64,000 bases of DNA, taken from positions 57,198,202 through 57,262,201 of the forward strand of contig JAJLRJ010000001.1 in NCBI GenBank assembly GCA_024195265.1, given 5' to 3'. The notes under the pieces are model-generated. The model had not been told where the DNA came from. It saw only the letters and a program-made list of their open reading frames with translations, and searched no databases. A program made the translations under genes and the position numbers. This document shows positions 1 to 11,500 of the stretch, piece by piece (position 1 is the stretch's first letter; each line of letters opens with the position of its first letter). The stretch is from Dendrophyllia cribrosa. Its lineage: Eukaryota; Cnidaria; Anthozoa; Scleractinia; Dendrophylliidae.

Positions 1-2892
1 GGTGATACCTAAAATAAATCCCCTGCTCTTCTTCGGTTATTAAGAAAATGGTACAAATTAATGCACATTTTACGTGGTTTGCTTTGAACAGTTATAGACC
101 TTTTACGCATTCCCCGGTATTTCTATAATTTCTTAAATCTCCATTGATTATTTTATGAATAAAAACGTTAAATATTCTCATGATTTTCAGTGAAGGCATT
201 CAAATGTAAGTCCGTCGGACCAGTCTTGGGCGAATAGGTGTTTATATATGTTTATATATACTTTGTTTAGTTTAATAAATAACTCAACAGGTTAAAATCC
301 TGTGTAGAAGTAATGTTAAAAAAAAATCACCCGTATCTGGGTTTAAACAGGGTTAAATAATGTTTTGCATGTAGGGTAACCTTAACATACATTTATCAGA
401 ATATTAATTATCAAAATTATACCAAATTGTTAGAGAATTTCGGACAACATTGCTTATATTGAACGTTTTAAAAGCAGCGGGCTATGAATCCATTGTTTAC
501 TTCGCAAATATACCCCACCGGTACAACCTGCTTTTAAGAAGAAGAAAAAGCCTGATATAGGAGACAAAATATGTTACGAATGGAAAACTTTCTTTTATTT
601 TTTTTTAACTTTGGCGTATGACATCTTCCTTGACTGGAGAATTTATTTTAGTGCTTTGAACAATGTAAAACAATCAAAACCAACAAAAGGTTTAAAAATT
701 TCTCTCAAGGCCGCCGGACAAAAGCACTTCATACCATGCAAAATTTAGCGGCTTTTGAATTTCAAATAAGAAACACAAAGCAAAACTTCCCTAGCTTTTC
801 TGAAACAATTCTTTTGTCTTTACAGGAAAAGGGTTTGAAAACGTTAATCTCAGCTCATTGCATCAAAGAATCTATTTTTTTGTGATTATAAATAAAAATA
901 AAATAAATAAAAATAAATCAAATCAGCTTAATTGTTTTAGAAAAATAACTTATTACGTAAAAGTGGCGTTTAAATAGTAGTTATAATTCCTAAAAACCGA
1001 CGACATCTATAAATTCAATACTAGCTTCATCTATTTGTTAAATATACAAAATTAGTTCATTTATAAAAAAGCAACCAGAAAAATCACACGGAACGAAAAA
1101 TGTTGAAACAGTCTGACAACGCCGGAAGGAACGTTTCCTTTACTCCTTTTCTTAATAGATCATCGCTATGCTGACAGCTTGCACAGTTATTGGCACAAGC
1201 CATTCATAGATATATAAGAAGCTAAAATAATGTTTTGGCCTGTTGCTTCGCTTTAATATACCCCAAATTCTAATGTCTGTGTAAAATAAATGTTTGTACG
1301 TTATTCTGTTTTTGTTTTGTTTTCATTCGCGTACGATAATGTAATATCGTTGACAAATTTCCATGTCATTTATATTTTAAATGACCAAAGCATGTAGTGC
1401 TATACTGCCTTATAAAATGAGTCGGCTATTTGAGATGAGAGCACGAGAAAAATATAGAAATCAAGAACCAGATGTGTATTTTGTACATTTCTAGCGTGTT
1501 CGTAAATTTGCAAAATGTTTTGTCACAAAATAAGACACGTTAGTATTTTAGCTGACAGGAAAAGTATGCTATCTCTTTTATAACAAAATCACTCTACATA
1601 CTTTTAAACTTAACATATTACCCTGGAGAAAACAATTGAGGATTATGTTAAATGATAATAACCCACACATGAAAAATTCTTAAAATACATGAGTGTTTAC
1701 GTCAAGACCTGAAACGAGGTGAGAAAACGCGTGTGGCCGCATCGGTTTTCTCGCCAAAAAGTCGCCATATGCTAGTGGATATCTACAATGCGATTGAGTT
1801 TGCTTCGTTGTAGAATTTGTTTGAAACCTGTAACGAACATTTTTTTCGGCTCTTTAATTGGATAGAGCTGAAAATTGACAGTCTTTGAACTAATTTGTAC
1901 GTGTACATCCATTCTGTAAGCAGTCGGCAAACAAAAAATTGGGCGCTGGCACGAGGGTTTTTGTCGATCGTTTTGCAGTATTAATAAACTCTAGTTTCTA
2001 CAAGTGCACCGCTTACTGCTATACCACCTTGATACGTTGAAGAACGTTTTTCTTCGCGATTTCCTGTCGTGAATGAATATGTTGTTTTCTTAATTCTGTC
2101 TGCTTTTTACTCTATTTATGGGACAAATCGTTTGGAACTATCTTTCTGTTTGTAAAAAAGGATTGTTTAAATCTACCTTTTTAAAAGGCCTTTCGCGATA
2201 ACTGTCACCATTGATTACCATGTATTATTTTGTAGGTAAAATAAATCGATCCACTGATAAATAAAAAAATATAAACATTGCCCAACTAGGGCGATTTTTT
2301 GGCGCGAAAACATATCGGTCGCGCATACTTGCTCGCTTTTTTCATGGTCTTAATGTAAACACTAACTCAAAGGTATTTTAAAACATTCCATGTGTTAAAT
2401 TTCCAAAGCAGTTGAAAATTGTTATCATTTAACCCAATCCTCAATTATTTTTTCCAGGGTGCTAAAAAATACGCTTCATTCACACTGAAAATTAGACGAT
2501 GATCGGTACTTTTCTTTAAAGCTGCGGCAAATTTAATTCAATTTATAAATAAAACAATGCCTGTCCAGTGAAATTATGTGCTTTCTGGTGTGTTTGTTTG
2601 TTTGTTTGTTTGTTTATTTGTTTTTTGTTGCCTGATTTGTTTCTTGAGCCTTTCATTTGGATTAAAATTAGTGAAAAACGTAGCCGATCAGAGCAGAATC
2701 AAAACAAAAATACTTTTCATTCAGCAATTCTGGCGCAACATGCGGCTTACGAGCGCTTTCAACGCTTGGGTTATCTAGTTTTTTAATTCTGCACTGACTT
2801 GTTTGTTTTGCTTTGAGTACTGATTGACTCTTTGTTTAAATTACGCCGATTTGTTTTGATATTAAAATGTGATATTTTTGCATAAGTTATAG
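1..2892. other. AT-rich intergenic stretch, no gene recognised
   Basis: I see no convincing coding exon here: open frames are short and full of AT-rich low-complexity codons. A short (TTTG)n run lies at about 2588-2620. Because gene A on the minus strand ends in what looks like a splice donor near 2922, one or more 3' exons or the 3' UTR of that gene may lie here, but I could not pin down an acceptor. Confidence 0.5.
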
Positions 2893-4743
2893 TTATTTTG
2901 TATTCATCACGCGATGTCTTACCTCAGAAGATCCTCCACAGCCGCACCCACCGTAACCATGTCCGTATCCAAATCCTGAGGCACCTAGCCCTCCATAGCC
3001 TCCCCATCCGCCGAGGTAAGGATACCCGTATCCATATCCGCCAAAGCCACCTAATCCATATCCTCCCAGTCCTCCGTATCCGATACCTCCATAGAAAGGA
3101 AGTCCGAGGAATCCGGCGCCTCCATAGCAGCATCTCTTTTCAGCCTTGCTATTTTCAGCGTTGTCTGAGGATGGTGGTTTACAGCCACAGTCACTTTTGC
3201 CCTTCTTGTTGTCCTTAGATTCTCCTGTTTGTTCTTCAGCTTTGTCATCTTCTGGTTCTTCTTCGACGGTTTCCCTTTTTGGTTTCGGCTCGGATTTGTG
3301 AGATTTATCTTTTTCAGATATCTTGGATTTGTAGAATCCACCGTCGCAGCCACAACCTGACCCGTATCCACCGAAACCTCCATAACCCCAACCGCCATGG
3401 GAAGGATAACCGAATCCACCCCATCCCCATCCACCATGACCAAATCCTCCATAGCCTAGTCCTTGCCCGATTCCTCCATATCCACCCCATCCGAGTAAAC
3501 CCCCGCAGCCACCATATCCGCCGTGTAATCCACCATATTCGCCGTGTAATCCACCAAATCCACCGTGTAATCCACCATATCCGCCGTGTAATCCACCATA
3601 TCCGCTGTGTAATCCACCATATCCCCCAAATCCACCGCAACCGCCGAATCCACCATAGTCGCCAAAGTAACCTCCGCAACATTTCTTGTTCGCCTTTTCG
3701 GTTGTATCGCGTTTGTTCTTCTGGCCTTTGGGAACCTTGGATTTATAAAAACAGGAGCCGAAAGGACCATAACCTAAATAAGGGCTGAAACCTCCAAAGG
3801 CGGGAACACCGATGCCGAGCCCAGGATGTCCGTAGTTAGCCCATCCGGGATATCCAAAGCCAGCTGGAACAGCAAACGGACCATAACCAGCATAACCACC
3901 ATGACCGAAAAACCTCTTTGCTACATTTTCTCTTCTGTTTGCACCTTTCTTATTGGAATTTTTTGGAACACCAGATCGAAATAAAGCTGCGCCAAACAGC
4001 GCTGGGTTGGGAGCAAATCCGTAGCCGGGAAAAGCACCTAAACCATAAGCGTATGGGGCGGCATAGTACCCACCCAAAGGGCCAGCATAACCACCAAAAT
4101 ACCCGCCTAAACCATATCCCCAAGGGTGTTCAACTCCAAATTTCTTAGATGAGCCTTTGTTTCGTGGGCCTTTTGGTACGTTAGACTTATACCAATAGCC
4201 AGGCCAGCCAAGACCTGCTCCGAAACCATATCCAGCACCAAGGCCATAGCCAGGCACGAACCCAGGTGCTGCGCCGAGATGGAAGCCGCCTAATCCGCCA
4301 AAAGCGCCTAACCCGTGAATACCACCCCAACCGGGATAGCCCCAATCACCACCAAACCCACCGTGACCGTGATGGAACCATCTCTTGGAACCTTTTTGTT
4401 TGATGTCTTTCTCACCTTCTACCGCTTCATCTGCCACCTCGTTTGAATTATCATCGGCGGTTTGCTCAACAGAATTTTCCTCGTTCTCTTTTTCTTCATT
4501 CTGCGGCGAATAATCATCTTTATCTTTGGATTCGTTTTGTTTATCTGCCGCCGGTTTGTCCTCTTCCTTCTCCGACTGTTCATCAGCCGAGGATTCAGGT
4601 GGCGAGTCCTCTTCGGGTTCTTCTCGTTTTAAGCGTTCTTTTTCCTCATTGTCTTGTGCTAGAGGTTTACCGTGTACCGCGACAAGACTCGCTATAACTA
4701 GAAATACTAAAGCAATGGCGCGATTTAGTCGCAACGTAGCCAT
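2893..4743 (-). CDS. Gene A: secreted Gly/Tyr-rich repetitive protein
   Basis: The ATG at 4743 is preferred over an in-frame ATG at 4821 because it is followed at once by a typical signal peptide (MATLRLNRAIALVFLVIASL...). The remaining protein, about 616 residues in all, has an acidic Glu/Asp/Lys-rich segment, then alternating Gly/Tyr/Phe-rich domains and basic linkers. Domain ends carry the motif [YF][KR]S-x-[VI] (YKSNVPKG, FRSGVPKN, YKSKVPKG, YKSKISEK), also found in genes B-D. KR precedes aromatic or Cys residues (SKRWF, AKRFF, EKRCC), which suggests proprotein cleavage. Cysteines occur as pairs and CGC/CG motifs in the C-terminal third. The frame reads through GAG|GTAAGA at about 2923/2922, a consensus donor, so the last eight residues may be intron and the true end may lie in another exon. 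It is divergent to gene B. No family name is known to me; a structural role is inferred. Confidence 0.75.
   Translation of the reverse strand: MATLRLNRAIALVFLVIASLVAVHGKPLAQDNEEKERLKREEPEEDSPPESSADEQSEKEEDKPAADKQNESKDKDDYSPQNEEKENEENSVEQTADDNSNEVADEAVEGEKDIKQKGSKRWFHHGHGGFGGDWGYPGWGGIHGLGAFGGLGGFHLGAAPGFVPGYGLGAGYGFGAGLGWPGYWYKSNVPKGPRNKGSSKKFGVEHPWGYGLGGYFGGYAGPLGGYYAAPYAYGLGAFPGYGFAPNPALFGAALFRSGVPKNSNKKGANRRENVAKRFFGHGGYAGYGPFAVPAGFGYPGWANYGHPGLGIGVPAFGGFSPYLGYGPFGSCFYKSKVPKGQKNKRDTTEKANKKCCGGYFGDYGGFGGCGGFGGYGGLHSGYGGLHGGYGGLHGGFGGLHGEYGGLHGGYGGCGGLLGWGGYGGIGQGLGYGGFGHGGWGWGGFGYPSHGGWGYGGFGGYGSGCGCDGGFYKSKISEKDKSHKSEPKPKRETVEEEPEDDKAEEQTGESKDNKKGKSDCGCKPPSSDNAENSKAEKRCCYGGAGFLGLPFYGGIGYGGLGGYGLGGFGGYGYGYPYLGGWGGYGGLGASGFGYGHGYGGCGCGGSSEVRHRVMNTK
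3511..3622 (-). repeat. 21-bp tandem repeat coding GGLHGGY
   Basis: About five near-identical 21-base units lie inside gene A and encode a seven-residue Gly-Gly-Leu-His-Gly-x-Tyr repeat. Unlike the repeats of gene B these are very similar at the DNA level, which points to recent slippage or unequal crossover. Confidence 0.85.
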
Positions 4744-7700
4744 AGTCCTTCGCGAGGTACGAAAGACCAAACTAAGCTCTAGGTGAGACCGCACTGGCCT
4801 TCCAAACAATAAAATGTTCATTTAGGTAAGTTATTAAATATTCTTTTGTAATACTGAAAATAACGTGGCAAATAAAACATTTAAGAGACAAAACAACTTG
4901 TCTTTCTAGATCAAAATAACGAGGCAACAAAGATGAGAAGTTTGCTATTTTACTTGAAGTTCTTGCACAAAAAAAAAAACCTTGGTATGTAATTAAAAGG
5001 AAGGTACGATACTTATTTTTCTTGAACTCTAACGAAACTTCTTAGTCGCGAACATTAATAACTTATTAGGTCACCTGTTTTTAAGTCAAGCAAGGATGAT
5101 TTTGCTTTGTTCGAGTTGTTATGGGTGTGTAGGCTCAATAAAGAGGCGCCTGGTGTCTTACCATATATGGTGCTGCCCTACAATGGTCGTCTAAATTGAG
5201 TGACTGCTCAAATGAAAGGAAAAAGTGCAAGACTGTGATTGTGGTAAATAACTTACAAATAAGTTTTTGCTTTGGTTATAAATTTCGGGTTCGTTGTATT
5301 GCTTTTCCATTTAAGTCAATAAGTACTACGCTTTAATCAAGCGTGTATAAGTTTATTTTATATCAGTTTATTAGTTTATTGATTTAAATCAATTAGTAGT
5401 TACAGACAAAACACATTTTTTATATTTATGTTTCTCCTCTAAGTCACGCCAGCTCAGTCGTGTTTTATAAAATAAACCGTTTTGTTAACTTTTCAAGACA
5501 AAATTTGCAATTTTGGAACAACACATTTTAGTTTGGAACACGTTTGACGTTTTAGCTTTAGAAGTTATCATTCAATAAAAAAAAAAATAAAAAAAAGAAG
5601 TTAAACCTCATATAGTAGACATGGTAATTCAAATTCTGTTCTTCAAAACTTGAATCAAAAATGTCCTCCGCGTACCAAAAAACGTGATTTCAGGGCGTAT
5701 TCCAATCAATTAGCATTGTCAATCGTATGTCAATTTAACCCATTGAAAGGTCAACGGTTCTTTTGTAAGTTGCTTTGACGCTCTTAAGAATATGGAGTGT
5801 TTCAACACTTTGCTTCACATTGACGCTCGGTCTGTTAAAGAACAAAAGGACCCGCAAATGACCACAGGTTGGTAGCCGGTGGTATAATCAGTTTCTCAAG
5901 CAAATAAAAAGTATTCCACAAGAAACCAAAGGTGTTTGTTTTGACGAATAGCTTTGTATTCTTTACAGGCGCCAAATTTGTACGCCTCCTATTTTTGCTT
6001 AGTAAATTTGCAGATATCGAGAGTCTTTTTGCATCTCTTCTCATTTCGCATTACAAAATGAACAGGGTCGTCGAAGTGATAAAAAGAAAGAGTATTTTCA
6101 AATCAGAATCAATAGATGGTTTTCACGGCGGACATGTTGGTGGACAGAAACAATAGAAATCGTTTGCATAAAAATAGAGTTTTATTCCCAAAGGATGAAA
6201 ATTTCATTGTTCTGTCCACCAACATGGCCGCAGTGAAAACCATCAATACCGCTTGCAGAATACTCCCTTTCTTTTTATATTATTCAGCATCTCTAAAATA
6301 CCTAAAATTATGGTCCACAATTGCACAAGGTCTCTAGATTTAAACCTTAACATATTGAAATTCGTTCTAAAGTGAACGGCAACGTTATAAGTCACACTAC
6401 CTGTTTTTTTCTTTACGTTCTTCGCTTTAAAAGAATGTCACCTCGTGGATACGGCAGCAGTGGAATTCATTCACCGCTTTATTTTCTTAGTTTAACACAA
6501 AAGTTGTTGCGTAGCACTAATAGACCAGCTGGAGAGATAAAAAAGAGCAGTGGCTGACAAATGTAAATGTTGGTTTAATTTATTTGTCTTTATTAAGTCT
6601 GCCTTCGAACTTCACGCGGAATTTAACTGGTTCTTTACATAGCTACGGCAAACCTAATATAATATATTCATGGCAAAAAATCGGTAACAAATACAATTGT
6701 GGAAAAATGCTCCCAGGACTGGTTCGGACCGGGGACTCAGATATATATTGAAGTTGAAAGGGTACTCGTTGGATATTTGAAAAGAAAAACAACAAAAGGT
6801 ACCAAAATCCAGTTATGTTGTCATGGTTTCCACTTATAAAATACGCAACCTTAAAAATTAACCATTTTTATTGGCGAGTGGGTTGTTTGCCATAGAACAC
6901 GTAATACCTTTGTAGGCTTAAGAAACAGTTATCATTAAATTTCTATCTTATTATATTCTTAGATTTCTCGCGAAAGCTACAAATATGGAATGGATGCTCT
7001 GAGTCACGTGATTTCTTATGCCCCCAAGCTACAAGAGGTATAAAATAAAGTGTATAAAAAAAACATTTAATTTATTGTTTTTTCAACCAATTTACCGCCA
7101 CTGGTAGATTAATAAGGTCTTAACTATATTAGGATAATAGCAAAATTGTCCAATAATTTCATTTCTTCCTACAATTTCATGACAATTTTCATTTTCATTT
7201 TCATTTTTGTCATCGTCGGAAAGGGGGAATTAAACACCTGTCTTTAAATAGAAATAAATTCACAAAATTCATTTACATTTGCCCCAGTGCATTCCCAAAT
7301 AGCCCAGAATTGTTTTATTATTCTTTCAAATATGTAAATATGATTTATGTTTCGTTTGAAGGACCTTAATAATCGCTTGTTAAATGTGATGGAGATGGAA
7401 AACATGGTCACCTGTTAAGTTAGCTGGTGTTCGTTTTGCAAAGAAAACTGGAATCAGCCAAAACATATTTACCTGAAAAGGGAAAAGCAATCCGCTATTA
7501 ACAGTTTCTGTTTTGGATTGCCAGATTCCACTCCCTTCATTTTCTTTTGCGTTGGAAGTTTGCAATTTTTCTTATTTGACATTGTTGTTCTAAATCTTTT
7601 CACCTTTTCTCCGGGTCTACTAATATTGCTCTGTAAATTGTGTACACAATTTCGATCATATGAATTATCATTTTAGATCTCTGTTGAGAAAATTGTACTT

Positions 7701-8506
7701 TACACCTTTAAGAAAAAGACCTATTCTGTTGTGGCTTTTCCATCATATATGAGATAGTCTTCTTTCAGAACACTTTATGTTTCAAAATATTTCCAAAAGC
7801 GACTAAACAACTAATGTATTCTAGTCATGGAACGTTGCCTTTCAGGAAATACAAAAATATTGTTTTGTCTTTCTTGCCTTTACAGCTGATTTTATTTTGT
7901 TTAAAAGAATTTATATTTAATTAACCGAGTATAAAGAAGAAACAATTTTTATTGCCTTAGGGTTTTTATTAACATTCCTCTGATCCAAGGGATTGGTTTC
8001 GTAGTAAATTGCAAAGTACTTCTGTTTTCAATTCTTCTTCTTCTATCCATCATATTTACATTACAACAATAGTGGAAAACGGATAAGAGATACTTCTTCC
8101 TTATTTGTTCACCTGGTTTGATTGTTCGATAAAATAGGTTGTTGTAAACATGTGTTTCGCGGCAAAATCCTGACACTGTCAAATTGTTCAGTGAACTTCA
8201 GAAAACACCGGTATTTTCTACACCCGAAACACAAACCTACCATTCACAGAGCAAACATTTGATTGCCGTAACGAAGAAAACCTGTCATAAAGTGTACTTT
8301 TGATTGGAAGCTAACAGGTGGCTTCTGTTCGAACTCACTGGTTCCATGAGATAAGACGACTTAATCCAAATTCCGCGCCCCTTATATCATTCTTTTTTCT
8401 GTTCACGAACCGGCGCAAGAAATCGCCTGTGATGTAATAACAAAACAATGGTTTGGGAGAACGCGCTCATTTCCTTGGAAAGTCTAATGTACTGAAAAGC
8501 GACATA
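4744..8506. other. Intergenic region between divergent genes A and B
   Basis: This stretch separates two divergently transcribed cluster genes and should hold both promoters. I see no coding exon. It contains one short foldback element (6116-6245) and AT-rich sequence. A TATA-like stretch (TTATATCA) near 8380, about 125 bases before the chosen start of gene B, is a weak promoter candidate. Confidence 0.45.
6116..6245. mobile_element. Foldback MITE, ~130 bp (copy 1)
   Basis: The ends are inverted copies of each other (GATGGTTTTCACGGCGG... against ...GTGAAAACCATC), with further pairing over GACATGTTGGTGGACAG. The interior (AAACAATAGAAAT..., AGAGTTTT..TTCCCAAAGGATG) recurs at 29958-30078, so this is a dispersed family and not a chance palindrome. 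Confidence 0.75.
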
Positions 8507-11500
8507 ATGTTTGGCTGGTCGCCGCCAAATATTCTGGCGACTTTAGTACTTTGTTTTGTACTACTTCTTCATTTTACCTGGTCGACGACACAAGCGAAAC
8601 CGTACCTAAAACAAAATTCTCTAAGTGCATATACAACAGGTAGCATTTCCCATGAAGGAGATTGGCCAGAACTGGTAGAATATAAAAATGGCCAATATGT
8701 AGAAAGAAATAAGCGAAGTCCGACTCAAGTCGTGGATGAAACGCCGGACACTACGGGGGAGAATACCTTGAGTGTAAATCCTGGTAAAAGACAAGGCATT
8801 GAAACGCCAATACAACCTTTGACTTCATATTCTGGTTTGGATTTATCGCACTTGAACACTGATCAAAATGTTCGGTCAAAAGTCGACCAGCCTGAAAGTG
8901 AATCAGTTGGTGTCTCCATGGAAGAGGAAAAGAAAGATGTTGACGACAAGCAGGAATCAAAGGAAAATGATAATGACCTTAAGTCGTCAGCTGGAAAAGA
9001 ACCAAACAAAGGACATCAGGACGAATACGCTTCGTCGAGTAATGATAACTTGAACAGTCCTGATAATAAGGAAGAGGTAGTGGACAACAATCGCGCTTTG
9101 CCAACGCAGGATAAAGCAAATGCCAGCAAAGATAATCTAAATAAGGATTCGACAAATGAAAATACAAACAGAAATATTGCTGAGGTAAACAAGGCAGACT
9201 CAGGTGCATCTGTTGTTGAAAATGCACAAGTTCGCAGTATCCAAAACGGTGTAAACCAAGTCCAAAAGCTCGAAAATATTCCTAACGACAAGAGTAATAC
9301 TAATTCTTCAAGTATTTCTCTGCCACTGGAAAGTAACCAGGCCAGTTCAGTTGGCGCGAAAACTAAAACAAGCAGCAAGCAGCGGGCAGATACCGATGCA
9401 AGTAAAATCGCGACAGCAAAACCTCCAGCACCAGTAACTACAACTACTTCAACTCAAACTGTAGCAGCTTCTGCAGAAAACAGCCCGTCAGCTAAACCTC
9501 AAATATCACCTCAAGAAAGCGCACCGATAAACACGGTGCCTCAAGTTCAAAGTATACCGGTTCGAGACGCACTGGGAAACAGTGGATCAGAAATTGTGAC
9601 AACTCAAACTCGCGGAGCACCTGAACTTGACTCTTACCCAGAACGCGATGCTGAAACTAAACCATCCAATGGACCCGAGGTTGGACATTTTCAAGTCGAT
9701 GACAAATCTGCTGATCTTGAAATAAACGCCAATTCAGCTGGAGTCAAAGTAAAAGCCAAACCTGCTTCTTTACAGGTGGTTTCACGCCCTGGTTCTCACC
9801 CCGCGTCGGGGGCACAAGAGCGAACTTTGTTTCCTCATTATCATTATCCTCCTTTTCATCCTCACCACCACTGGTTTCCTGGTATGCGTAGGTCGTATGC
9901 CCATTTTCATCGTCGCCATCCATTCAACCCTTATCAAACCTTCCCTGAAAGACGTGGTTATGAAGGTTTTGACGACGAAGCACCTTTCTATCGTCGCCAC
10001 ATGCATTACTGGTACCCACACAGACATCGACACCATTTTCGTGATTCCGATTTATACGAAAGGTCTCGATTGGAGGAGCCCGAGGAATTTTCAAGATATC
10101 GTCAGCGACGGCGACACAAACGGCGTTTCAGGCATATGAACGGTCCATATCGACGACAGTTTTTCAACAACATTCCTATAACGAGTGGTATGAATGCACC
10201 ACCTCAGATGGGTATACCACCAGAGGACGGAACTATGCCTCAGTTACCGATAGGACTGGGTCAACCTTTTACTCAGCGGCAGAATATAATAACACCAATG
10301 CCCCCACCTATAAATGTCGATGGAAATCCACCCGCTGGCTTGCTTGGAGGAATGAACGGAGCGAACTTTGCAATAAACGGATTTGGAGGCCTAAGCAATT
10401 TAAACGGAATGAATCAAATAAACAGTGCTTTCAACGCAATGAACGGTGTTAATGACATGAATAGTTTGGGTGCAACGGGACTCAATTCCCTTGGACAAAT
10501 GGGGACCATGGGAGGTTTACCTGAAGGAATCAACGGTGCATTAGAAGGAATGCCAGCAACAGAGCAGCCTGGCATTACCAGAGCACTTGGAACCAGTCAC
10601 ACGCCATCTGAGATGCCTAGAAGAGCTTTCAAGAAGACTGCTATTCTCTCGGGAACGAAATATAAGGATACAAAAAAGAAAGAAAATCCACACGATCAGA
10701 TGGTAGAATTTAAGAAGAAGGATTCAAGAAAAGACCTTAGAAAAACCAAAGTCACAGTAGGCACAAAGAAAGGAAACGTAAACCTAAAAAGTTGGGAGAA
10801 AACTCTTAAACGTTATCATCGACTTAATGCGTTTGCATCAAAAGCACACGAAAAACAAAAGTTTCGTAGAAATGTAAAATCTTCTGCAAATTCAGATTTT
10901 AAAGAAACTGAGCAAAACAGTCCACGTAAACATACTGTCTCGCCTCCACATGCACAGCACGCAAAAGACGTAAAGGGAAAGAGGAAAAACGAAATTGTAA
11001 TACACCGTCCACCAATCATCTATCACCCACCACCTGAAATATATCATCGCCCTGATATTGTGGTTCACCGTGCACCGATTATGCTGCATCGGCCGCCTAT
11101 CATCTACCATCAGCCTCCTGTTGTCGTTCATCGACCAGCAATTATCTATCATCAACCACCCATAGTATTCCATCAACCTCCCCCAATGGTCCATCAGCCA
11201 ATTTTACACTCTCACGACACATGGGTGACAAAGCCTGTTGTGTATCACACAACTTCAACAGTTTCGCATGAGAAGACCTATTTTGGGGTACCAAATCACG
11301 TGTACGCTGGCACTTATGGCGAAGGATGTCATGGAGGACATTGCTCATACAGAAAAGGACATGTACCTCATAGTAATCATACTAAGGCGAAGAACTTTAC
11401 TGTACCAGAAAAAAAGAAAACGAAACGTGACAGTTTTAGTGATTATATGGCTTACTTTACATCTCTGTGGAAGGGTAAAGACTTGACTAAAAGAAATATC

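Noticed and set aside
2898..3788. Plus-strand open frames opposite gene A (His/Ile/Arg-rich)
   Set aside because: They are the antisense reading of the Gly-rich codons of gene A and have no start context, signal peptide or splice logic.
8453..8506. Extended start of gene B at 8453
   Set aside because: The codon there is TTG and no in-frame ATG exists before 8507; the signal peptide begins at 8507.
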